Origin: Scilla litardierei
Taxonomy: Eukaryota; Streptophyta; Magnoliopsida; Asparagales; Asparagaceae
DNA length: 64,000 bases
Direction of reading: 5' to 3'
NCBI GenBank assembly: GCA_030789695.1
Contig: CM061140.1
Location: forward strand, 78,740,422 to 78,804,421
A program made the translations under genes and the position numbers. The notes under the pieces are model-generated. The model had not been told where the DNA came from, made no database searches, and saw only the letters and a list, made by a program, of their open reading frames with translations. Shown here piece by piece: positions 11,013-19,399 of this stretch (its first letter is position 1; every line of letters begins with the position of its first letter).

Positions 11013-14000
11013 TTACTGAAAGTACTTGCGTAAATGTTCCGTATTCCAAGTGTGAGTGAGAATCCTCCCCTCCATATCAGCTAGTCGGTAGGCTGCGGGT
11101 CCGAGGACCTCGACGACTTTGTAGGGTCCCTCCCATCTAGCCGCGAGCTTCCCTTTGCGAGCGGTGTCAGTGTTGAAGCCCGCTTTCCGGAGGACCAGGT
11201 CCCCGAGATGGAAGCTTCTTCCCCGTACCCGAGCGTTGTAGTATCGGGCCACCTTCTGCTTCTGGCGGATGATGGTGGCCAATGCCTGCTCCTGTCGCTC
11301 GTCGAGGAGCTCCAGACTGAGCTCCAGGCTCTGTGAGTTCCTATCTTCGTCAAAGTATTTGATGCGGAGAGATTCTTCGACCAACTCGATCGGTACCACC
11401 GCCTCGGCCCCATAGGTGAGCATGAACGGGGTCTCGCCAGTGGCCTCCTTGTGGGTCATCCGGTATGACCAGAGTATCCCGGGGAGCTCTTCTGGCCAGC
11501 TCCCTTCGGCGTCTTTCACTTTCTTCTGGAGGGGCTCTATGATGCACTTGTTGGCCGCCTCCGCCATTCCGTTAGTCTGGGGGTGCGCTACAGAGGCGAA
11601 GAGAAGCTTGATTCCGCATTCCTCGCAAAAATCTTTAAACCCTGCAGAGTCGAACTGCTTCCCGTTTTCCGTGACGATGGCCCGTGGCACTCCGAATCTG
11701 GAGATGATGGAATTCCACACAAAGCTTTTTGCTTTCTTCCAAGTGATGGTGGCCAGCGGCTCGGCCTCGACCCACTTGGTGAAGTAGTCAACCGCCACAA
11801 TCAGGTGCTTCCGCTGCCCTCGTCCCGGTTTAAACGGTCCGAGGATGTCGAGCCCCCATTTCGCAAAGGGGACGGGGCTCACGATAGGAATGAGCTCTGA
11901 CGGGGGTGTCGAGATGTGGTGGGCGTACCTCTGGCATTCTTGGCATCTTTGGACGTAGCTTGCTGCATCCTGGGTTAGGGTTGGCCAGTAGTATCCCTGC
12001 CTCACGATCTTCTGGGCGACTACCTTGCCCCCGTGGTGATTCCCGCAGATCCCGTCGTGAACCTCCCGTCCTGACGTAGTCAGCCTCTGCGGTCCGATGC
12101 ACTTCAGGTATGGGAGGACGTCCGTCTTGGTCCAGCGTCTCCGGTAGAGTGCTCCTTCATGGATCACGTACCGGAGCGCCTTTCTCTCCAGGGTTCGGCG
12201 TTCGTCCCCGTTGGTCGGTACCTCTCCATGAGTGAGGTACCGGATGATCGGGTCCATCCAGGTGGGTTCTTGGTCGATCGCCATCACCTCGTGCTCCTCC
12301 GTGCTGGGGGACTGCAGGTTCTCCACGTAGATGGTGCGGCCCAGCTCCTTTGGCGAGGACGAGGCCAGCTTCGACAACGCATCTGCCCGCGCATTCTCTG
12401 ATCGTGGGAGGTACAAGACTTCCACGTCCTTGAACTTGGACATCGCCGCTCTGGCGACATGGAGGTATCTCTGCATCGCCTCCTCCCGTACCTCGTAACT
12501 CCCCAAGAGCTGGTTGACAATGAGCTTTGAATCGCTGAGGAGGCGGACGGACTCGGCCCCGAGCTCCAGGGCCAGCCTCAGGCCGTTGATCACTGCTTCG
12601 TATTCCGCCACGTTGTTCGTGGCTGGGAACTCGAACCGCAAAGCGTATTCCACAATGTTTCCTTCCGGAGATCGGATTGCAATCCCGTCCCCGCCCCCTG
12701 ACTGTGTGGCCGACCCGTCCACATGAACTATCCATGCTCCTGGATCCCCTGACTGAAAGTGGTCAGCCGAAAGAAAGGACAGGGGTTGAGCAATTACCGT
12801 CGCCGGGCCTTCTTCCTCCGGGGGGCCATTTCCTTCCGTTGTGCACTCGGCGATGAAGTCGGCCAGGGCCTGCCCTTTGATGGCCGTACGCGGTTTGAAT
12901 CGGAGGTCGAACTCGCTCAGTTCCACTCCCCAGTTTAGCATTCTTCCCATTCGATCGAACCTCTTGAGGTTCTGCTCCAGTTGCGAGTCGGTCAGGATCA
13001 GTATGGTGTGGGCCTGGAAATAGGGTCGGAGCCTTCGTGCTGAGAGGACGAGGGCGTACGCCAGTTTCTCCATGGGCGAGTATCGCATCTCCGCCCCCTT
13101 CAAGACCCGGCTCGTGTAATACACCGGCCATTGCATCCCACCGTCCTCCCGGATCAGCACCGAACTCACAGCTTCCTCCGCGCACGCCAGGTAAAGGCTC
13201 AGCGACTCCCATTCCCGTGGTTTGGACAGGAGAGGAGGGCTGCGGAGATACTCTTTGAGGTCCCCGAACGCCCGGGAGCAGTCTTCGTCCCAAAGTATCG
13301 CCTTCCTATTGTTTGGAGGTTCCGTGATCGCTTTCCTTAGGACCTTGAAGAAGGGGAGCGATCTTTCCGCTGATTTGGAAAGGAATCGCCCCAAGGCCGC
13401 GATGCGCCCGTTCAGCCTCTGTAGCTCCTTGATCGTCGTCGGCTCGCGCATGTTGATCAGTGCCTCGATCTTGTCGGGATTAGCTTCAATACCACGATTA
13501 GTTATCATAAACCCTAAGAATTTGCCAGATCTTACCCCGAACGTGCACTTCGTGGGGTTGAGCCGAATGTGGTGCCGCCGCAACCGCTCGAAGGTCTCCC
13601 GCAAGTCGGCGATGTGGTCTTCCGGTCGCCTTGACTTGACGAGCATGTCGTCGACATAGACTTCTAGGTTCCTTCCGATCTGGGAGCTGAAAACCTTGTT
13701 GACCATTCTCTGGTAGGTGGCCCCCGCGTTCTTCAAGCCAAAGGGCATCCTCTTGTAGCAGTAAGTTCCCCGGTCCGTTGTGAAGGCTGTCATCTCTTCG
13801 TCCCGGGGGTCCATCTGGACCTGATTGTATCCGGAGTAAGCGTCCATGAAGCTTAGCATCTCGTACCCCGAGGCGTTGTCCACCAGGTGGTCGATGCGCG
13901 TCAGGGGATAGCTGTCCTTGGGGCAGGCCTTGTTGAGGTCACTGAAGTCCACGCACATTCGCCACTTCCCGTTGGGTTTCTTGACCATCACCACGTTCGA

Positions 14001-15005
14001 CAGCCACTCCGGGTACCAGACCTCTCGTATGAAGCCGGCATCAAGGAGACGCCCCACTTCCTCGGAGGCTGCCTTCATCTTCTCGCCGCCCAGGTTGCGC
14101 TTCTTCTGCCTAACCGGCTTGAAGTTGGGGTCGGCGTTGATCTGGTGGACGATCACCTGGGGGTCTACGCCGGGCATGTCTTCTGGTGACCAAGCAAAGA
14201 TGTCCAGGTTCGCCTCCAGGCATTCGATCAGCTGATCCCTCAAGTCCTGGCTCAGCCCTCTCCCGATCGAGATGAACCGGCCCTCGATGTCCGTGACCGG
14301 GATTTGCTCCTGCTCCTCCACAGGGGCGGGCCTAGGCCCGCTCCTTAAATCGAGCGTGGCCATCCGGTCGGCTAGGCGATCCTCGGGACCTTCCTCTGCC
14401 AGTTGATAGCATGTGCTCGGTCTCCCCGCGTCGCCTTCGACTTGCCCCATTCCCCCCGGCGTTTGGAACTTGATAGTCTGATGGAGGGTCGAGACTACCG
14501 CGTCGACGGCGTTGAGTAGGGGTCGGCCGATGATCCCATTGTATTCCGACCCAATCCTCAATACGATGAATTCCACCGCCAGGGTCACCGAGTCTGGTGC
14601 GTTTCCGAGCGTTACCGGGAGATGGATCGTGCCGATGATGGGGGTGGAGTGACCCGTGAATCCAACCACGGGACCTGAGCGAGGTCGTAAGTCTTCTTTC
14701 CGCCGCCCCATCTTCTCCAGGGTTGACATAAAGAGGACATCATAGGAGTTGCCGGTGTCGACAAGCAGCCGTCGTACCATGGTAGTGTCTATGACCACTG
14801 ACACCACCAAAGCCACGTCTGAGCTGCGCGCCGTTACTGACGCACTCGGTCTCCCGACCGGTGGGGTTGGGGAGGGCTCTCCGGCCCTTTCCTCACGATC
14901 CTCCTCACGTCGGGCCCGTGCCCGTTCTTGCCATCGATGACGGGCCCTGCCGCCTCGCGTCAGGGCCTCGTTCCCCTTTCGCCGAGATGAGGGAAGTCGC
15001 GTCAT
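11013..15005 (-). CDS. Tat-like pol polyprotein, uninterrupted copy (element 2)
   Basis: One open frame of 1330 residues from the ATG at 15005. Order: protease (LVDTGNS, about residue 83), RT (YVDDML, about residue 449), RNase H, archaeal-type RNase H (HVDGSATQSGGG, about residue 761), integrase zinc finger (NHHGG, CQECQ) and DDE core. Despite the open frame it is probably not fully active: the second catalytic position of integrase reads VTENG where element 1 has VTDNG, an Asp-to-Glu change, and about ten residues before VHDG are replaced (GPQRLTTSG versus GPQEADYVL), as expected from two compensating indels near 12070-12090. Like its relatives it has no gag; capsid would have to come from another element. 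Confidence 0.92.
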   Translation of the reverse strand: MTRLPSSRRKGNEALTRGGRARHRWQERARARREEDREERAGEPSPTPPVGRPSASVTARSSDVALVVSVVIDTTMVRRLLVDTGNSYDVLFMSTLEKMGRRKEDLRPRSGPVVGFTGHSTPIIGTIHLPVTLGNAPDSVTLAVEFIVLRIGSEYNGIIGRPLLNAVDAVVSTLHQTIKFQTPGGMGQVEGDAGRPSTCYQLAEEGPEDRLADRMATLDLRSGPRPAPVEEQEQIPVTDIEGRFISIGRGLSQDLRDQLIECLEANLDIFAWSPEDMPGVDPQVIVHQINADPNFKPVRQKKRNLGGEKMKAASEEVGRLLDAGFIREVWYPEWLSNVVMVKKPNGKWRMCVDFSDLNKACPKDSYPLTRIDHLVDNASGYEMLSFMDAYSGYNQVQMDPRDEEMTAFTTDRGTYCYKRMPFGLKNAGATYQRMVNKVFSSQIGRNLEVYVDDMLVKSRRPEDHIADLRETFERLRRHHIRLNPTKCTFGVRSGKFLGFMITNRGIEANPDKIEALINMREPTTIKELQRLNGRIAALGRFLSKSAERSLPFFKVLRKAITEPPNNRKAILWDEDCSRAFGDLKEYLRSPPLLSKPREWESLSLYLACAEEAVSSVLIREDGGMQWPVYYTSRVLKGAEMRYSPMEKLAYALVLSARRLRPYFQAHTILILTDSQLEQNLKRFDRMGRMLNWGVELSEFDLRFKPRTAIKGQALADFIAECTTEGNGPPEEEGPATVIAQPLSFLSADHFQSGDPGAWIVHVDGSATQSGGGDGIAIRSPEGNIVEYALRFEFPATNNVAEYEAVINGLRLALELGAESVRLLSDSKLIVNQLLGSYEVREEAMQRYLHVARAAMSKFKDVEVLYLPRSENARADALSKLASSSPKELGRTIYVENLQSPSTEEHEVMAIDQEPTWMDPIIRYLTHGEVPTNGDERRTLERKALRYVIHEGALYRRRWTKTDVLPYLKCIGPQRLTTSGREVHDGICGNHHGGKVVAQKIVRQGYYWPTLTQDAASYVQRCQECQRYAHHISTPPSELIPIVSPVPFAKWGLDILGPFKPGRGQRKHLIVAVDYFTKWVEAEPLATITWKKAKSFVWNSIISRFGVPRAIVTENGKQFDSAGFKDFCEECGIKLLFASVAHPQTNGMAEAANKCIIEPLQKKVKDAEGSWPEELPGILWSYRMTHKEATGETPFMLTYGAEAVVPIELVEESLRIKYFDEDRNSQSLELSLELLDERQEQALATIIRQKQKVARYYNARVRGRSFHLGDLVLRKAGFNTDTARKGKLAARWEGPYKVVEVLGPAAYRLADMEGRILTHTWNTEHLRKYFQ

Positions 15006-15040
15006 CGCAGATGTGGTTTGTTTCTTCGTGGGACTATTCG

Positions 15041-15058
15041 TTCCCACAGACGGCGCCA
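15041..15058 (-). other. Primer-binding site, element 2
   Basis: The reverse complement TGGCGCCGTCTGTGGGAA follows the LTR end at 15061 by two bases, as in element 1. Confidence 0.75.
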
Positions 15059-15060
15059 GA

Positions 15061-15906
15061 TGTTTCAGAGTGTTTTCTCACTACAAAGCGTTGACCGTGG
15101 AGAACCCGGTCAACGTGGTCACGGGGCCCGCTTTGGGTCCCTCAGGGGCTTCGAATCGGTGCAGAAGGGGCGAGGGGAAGCCTCGGCCCGGGTCGAGACG
15201 CTCGGCCTCGGTGGTTTGCGCTTGGCTTCGGCGATCGGACGACGAGGGGAAGCCTCAATCGTCCGGCAGTTTGCGTGGTCGGCGAGGGGCGAGGGGGAGC
15301 CTCGGCCCGTTGATCAGATGCCCACCTGCGTAGACGAGAACGCTCGTCAGGGGGCCGGACCTTGGTTCCGGCCAAATCCCCTCCGATGCCTAAGTCAGAC
15401 AGAGATCTGAGAAAGGAGGCCCGGCGGAGACGGCCCGACTCATGAGGAGATCGTAACGGCGTCTCTCGGCGCGAGCGGGGGAGGAAGGAGATGAATTGGG
15501 GGAACGAGGTCGTTGATGGAGTACCTTAGCTTTTGTTACCTCAGATGCGGTCCCTTTCTTCGTCGTCCTCCTAGACCTTTTGTAGAGCCCCAGCGTGATT
15601 GCCTCGGGCCCACGTCCCGCGCCCGCCCTCGATCGTGCACCCTCAATCCGCCCCCTCGCCGCCGCTCTCTTCGCCATGCCAGCACCTCCCCATTACCGCC
15701 CTTTAGTGGTCGCGCGTCTGGGGTAACGGTTTCCGCAGGAGTGGGCGAGTGATCGACGGGTTATCGGGGCCGGGTCGGATCAACATTCGAGAGGATCCCT
15801 TATAGGGCCTTTGTTGAGACGGGCCGGTATACGTTGATGGGCTCCCGGCCAGCGATTGGGCTCCTGGGCTCGTGTCTTTTTGGGTCTCGGTCAAATAGGC
15901 GTAACA
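15061..15906 (-). repeat. 5' LTR of element 2 (846 bp)
   Basis: The reverse complement starts TGTTACGCC at 15906 and ends CTGAAACA at 15061. It differs from the 990-bp LTR of element 1 mainly by fewer CGAGGCTTCCCCTCG-type units (about three). A nearly identical copy at 21870-22715 comes from the tandem duplication. Confidence 0.88.
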
Positions 15907-17144
15907 CTTACCCTACCGTTCATAATCACCCACATGACCAAATTATTGGAGATATTGGTGTGGGTGTTCGAACGAGGTCAAGAATTGATGAATTCTCTCA
16001 CTGCGCGTTTGTTTCTACCATTGAGCCAAAGAACATCCAAGAAGCATGTGAAGATAGCTCTTGGATAGTTGCAATGGAAAAAGAGCTCATGCAATTTGAG
16101 AGAAATGAGGTTTGCGAGCTCGTTCCTCTTCCAAGTGGTCACCAAGTGATTGGGACCAAGTGGATATTCAAGAACAAGACTGATGAGAACGAGGTCATCA
16201 CAAGGAACAAAGCAAGGTTAGTAGCTCAAGACTATCGGTAAGAAGAAGAATTTTCTAAGTCTACGAAGGATGAATTCGAAATGAGCCACATGGGTGAGCT
16301 TAACTACTTCTTTGGACTTCAAATTCGGAAAATGAAAGATATGACTTTTATACATCAAACCAAGTACACCCGGGAGCTTATCAAGCGATTCGAGATGGAA
16401 TCGTCTTCAAGCAAAAGGACTCCCATGAGTACGACAACCCATCTACACAAGGATGAAAATGGGAAAGATGTAGACATTTGTCTAATCGATGTATGATCGG
16501 TAGCTTACTTTACTTAACTTCAAGTAGGCCCGATATCATGTTTTCTGTATGTCTTTGTGCTAAATATCAAGCTAGACCTAAAGAGTTACACTTGATTGCG
16601 GTTAAACGAATTTTTCGTTACCTCAATCATGCACTAGATTATGGTTACTTTATCCTAAGTCTAGCACATATGAGTTAATCTCATATAGTGATACCGACTT
16701 TGCAGCAAATTCGATAGGAAGAGTACTAGTGGCACTTGCCATTTTCTAGGAAATTCCCTAGTTTCTTGGTTTTCTAAGAAATAGAACACTGTATCATTGT
16801 CCACGACTGAAGCGGAATATATTGTCACGGGTCTTACATGTGCACAAGTTCTTTGGATGAGACACACACTCAAAGACTTTGGTGTCAATTGTGATACTTG
16901 CACTATCATGGTTGATAACCAAAGTGCAATTTGTCTCTCCAAGAATCTGGTACATCACTTCCGTACCAAACACATAGATGTGAGACACCATTTCATTAAT
17001 GATCATGTAGCTAAGAAGGACATCATCTTAGAGTACATTGAAACCCGAAAACAAATCGCCAACATCTTCACTAAACCTCTTAAAGAAGACTCGGTTGTGA
17101 GGTTGCGTGGAGAATTAGGGATTATGAGTGAATCTGAATTGTAG
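15907..17144 (+). pseudogene. Ty1/copia RT-RNase H remnant, copy 1
   Basis: The frame starts in the RT N-terminus (EACEDSSWIVAMEKELMQF, GTKWIFKNK, ARLVAQDYR). It then jumps to MGELNYFFGLQI, so the RT core with its YVDD motif is deleted. Downstream are the copia RNase H signatures SLLYLTSSRPDIMFSV, STTEAEYI, VDNQSAICLSKN, TKHIDVRHHFI and the terminal ANIFTKPL. There are stops and frameshifts near 16239, 16494 and 16676. The end at 17142-17144 (TAG) is the usual copia pol end, shortly before its 3' LTR. Confidence 0.9.
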
Positions 17145-17159
17145 GAGTTCATACACTCA

Positions 17160-17351
17160 TGTTATTGATGGGAACATCCCAAAGTGGTTTTGATGATGAG
17201 CACACCAAACGATATTAGTGTACTAACTACACTACATCTAAAGTGTGTATGTGCATTGATCAATTATTCTATATCCATGAAGTTCAAATGCAGACTTAGA
17301 AGCCATGATCGGAAGTCTACTTACGAGCCAAGAAATGAAGCATATGATGGC
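17160..17351 (+). repeat. Start of copia LTR (LTR-D), copy 1, cut by LTR-B
   Basis: Starts TGTTATTGATGGGAACATCC shortly after the copia pol stop and contains TGGTTTTGATGATGAGCA, which is also near the start of the copia-like LTR at 33329. It is interrupted at 17351 by LTR-B; in this copy the other part is missing. Confidence 0.7.
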
Positions 17352-19012
17352 TGACGAGCGTTTATATTCTATATATTCATGCACGTCTTCTTTGTGATTT
17401 TCCGTTGATTTCCATCGTTTCATACCCGTTCTTTCGTGTTTTTTGTATCTTTTCACTTTCTTCATGTTTTTATGCAAATGCAGGAGATTCTCAGCGTTGG
17501 GGACGTTTAAAGAAGATATCATGAGCCCCCAGAGCAACGGGAGGAGTCACGCGTGATCCAGAGAGTCAAACGATGAAGACTGCTATATTTCAGCCCTCAA
17601 CCGATCGGGTGGACACAGCCACCAATCGGTTAATGCACGCGTATCCTACCCGGACGGCAACTAAAGAAGAGTTGCAGCTCACCCGATCGGTTCAGCGATC
17701 GAGTGAACCGACAGAACTCTCTGTCTAATTGCAATGAATTCCAACCGATCGGGTGAAATATCACCCGATCGGTTCACCTGTAGCTGAAACTCCTCAAACG
17801 ACGACCCGGTCACGCCACCTGCTCGCCTCAGCGCCCGGTTGAAGATCTTCATAGCTCTCACCCGATCGGTTGACTCATCAACCGATCGGGTGGCGATTTT
17901 TCTGCAGGTTTGGACCCGAACCATTAGGGTTTCGAAGGGGACTATAAATACACGGTGTTGGCCGACTGAAGGGGGATCTTCTTCAGTTTTTAAGGGCTTT
18001 TTGCCCCTTTCTCTTGTGAGACTTAGATTAGTTTAGATTAGGGCTTTTGATTAATAAGTCTTGTAATGGATTGAAGATTCAAACTCAAGATAAGTATTTC
18101 TTTCTCTTATTTTCCATTGTTTTGTATTGTTTTCATTTTGCTCAATGGTGAATGTGTGTTTGTCATTTTTATTGCTTTCTTTTATGTTCTTCACCATTGA
18201 GTAGCTCTTGATGAACCCTAATACGGTTAGAGTAGGATTGATGCTTGGGTTGTTTCATATGGCTTGGTTGCATGGCATATGTTCGATGAAATGTGTCAAT
18301 GTGGATTTCTAGTAATCTGACTCTAATTCGTATGGTAACACACTAGTTGTGTTGGGGATTGGGGTCCGGTGTCTTGTCCCGTCAAGATCCGCTTCGATGT
18401 ATTGCTAGAAATCACATTCGACCTATTTGGCCATTAGGGTTACGCGGGGGTGTTTCATTGTCATTGGCGGGAGAAAGACCTCCTCTGACCGTCAGGCCAA
18501 GGGGGAATAAACTTGGTGGTTGACCCCCTAGCCATAGCTCACGCCCCTAGCATAGACATCGAGTCCTCTCGCGTGGGAACGGCTTGGACGAAATGTTGGG
18601 AGTTATCATTATGGCCTTAATGCTCCCGACTGCGGAAGGTGTTCATGGACATGGGAATGCCCACCGTTTGGAACCGGGTAGGCCTAGCGTACTAGGCACC
18701 GACTGGAATATCAGGCCATGGACGCTAGGTACCACCCTTTGGGGCAATGTCTCACCCTGGGTCAAGTCAAATGCCAAGTGTCATGAATGCTCTAGCCCGT
18801 GTTAGTGGGGATTCATTTCGTGTCTTTTTATTTCTTTCTTTTATTTCCACACTTCCGCCCACATTGTCCGCGTAGCTAGCACACAATCTAGGCAAGGCTA
18901 GTAGCCATTCAAGCCATCCACCTCCCTGAGTTCGATAAACCCGCACCCTACACTAACCGTGCACTTGCGGTACAACGACACCGCGCCCAAACCGTAAACG
19001 GGGCGCCGTTCA
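17352..19012 (+). repeat. LTR-B, copy 1 (Athila-like non-autonomous element), 1661 bp
   Basis: Starts TGACGAGCG and ends GCGCCGTTCA just before a primer site of the Athila type. TATA box CTATAAATA at 17942-17950. Upstream of it lies an array of palindromic CCGATCGG motifs (17598-17895). The flank ATGGC (17347-17351) is the left half of the target duplication seen in full around the second copy. Confidence 0.85.
17598..17895. promoter_or_regulatory. Array of inverted CCGATCGG motif pairs upstream of TATA (LTR-B)
   Basis: Four pairs of a 13-15-base motif (CAACCGATCGGGTG and its reverse complement) lie at about 17598/17620, 17680/17697, 17743/17761 and 17860/17880. The third is a perfect 14-bp stem with a 4-base loop. 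The array ends about 50 bases before the TATA box. It recurs at 24407-24704 and at 29207-29482 in the 3' LTR, where the first pair is a longer, perfect inverted repeat. Confidence 0.7.
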
Positions 19013-19213
19013 AGTTTTTGGCGCCGTTGCCGGGGAGGCGTTCGGTTTGATATTAGCTTAGCTTGGGTTTGTTAGACTACGCATAAAAAACAAATACAAT
19101 AACCAAGAAAATTTTCCCCCACCATTTTATTTTTTTGTTATTCTCTTGTACTATTGACGCTCCTCTCTAGTTTTCTTATTTTTGTTGTCCAGGTATCTTA
19201 CTATTACCATGTG
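19013..19213 (+). other. Primer site and leader of truncated LTR-B element, copy 1
   Basis: TGGCGCCGTTGCCGGGG at 19019-19035 matches the 3' end of plant tRNA-Asp, the usual Athila primer. An AT-rich leader follows and matches 25822-26020 of the second copy. Confidence 0.75.
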
Positions 19214-19399
19214 GAGATCAAATTTCACATTTAATATGATTGCAGAGGGGACGATGGAGATCTTCCACTTCATGGATCTCGTTTTTTACTTCCGAGACTC
19301 ATATATATGGAAGCGACCCATTCTTTTGTCGACGATTATTGTACCTCATTCTTCGCAAGCAGTTAGAAAACTCGTCTATCCTCTACCACTCGTCCTCAT
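19214..19399. other. Mosaic junction of about a dozen short collinear pieces
   Basis: The stretch can be split into pieces of 10-20 bases that occur in the same order, separated by 10-200 bases, in 26029-27357 (for example GAGGGGACGATGGAGA from 26330, CTTCCACTTCATGGATC from 26615, TTTTGTCGACGATTAT from 26942, TGTACCTCATTCTTCGCA from 27005). Neighbouring pieces meet with zero to three shared bases. The last piece joins Tat pol at the start of duplication copy 2. Confidence 0.8.

Larger units (their letters stand above)
8372..15906 (-). mobile_element. Tat-like LTR retrotransposon, element 2 (inverted)
   Basis: Reads on the minus strand from the LTR at 15906-15061 through primer site, pol (15005 to 11013), the antisense gene (8771-10914 on the plus strand), polypurine tract and an 88-base remnant of the 3' LTR (8459-8372). 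It is a separate copy from element 1, not a mirror of the same molecule: its 5' LTR is 846 rather than 990 bp, pol has no stop codons, and many substitutions differ. Without a full 3' LTR it cannot replicate autonomously. Confidence 0.88.
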
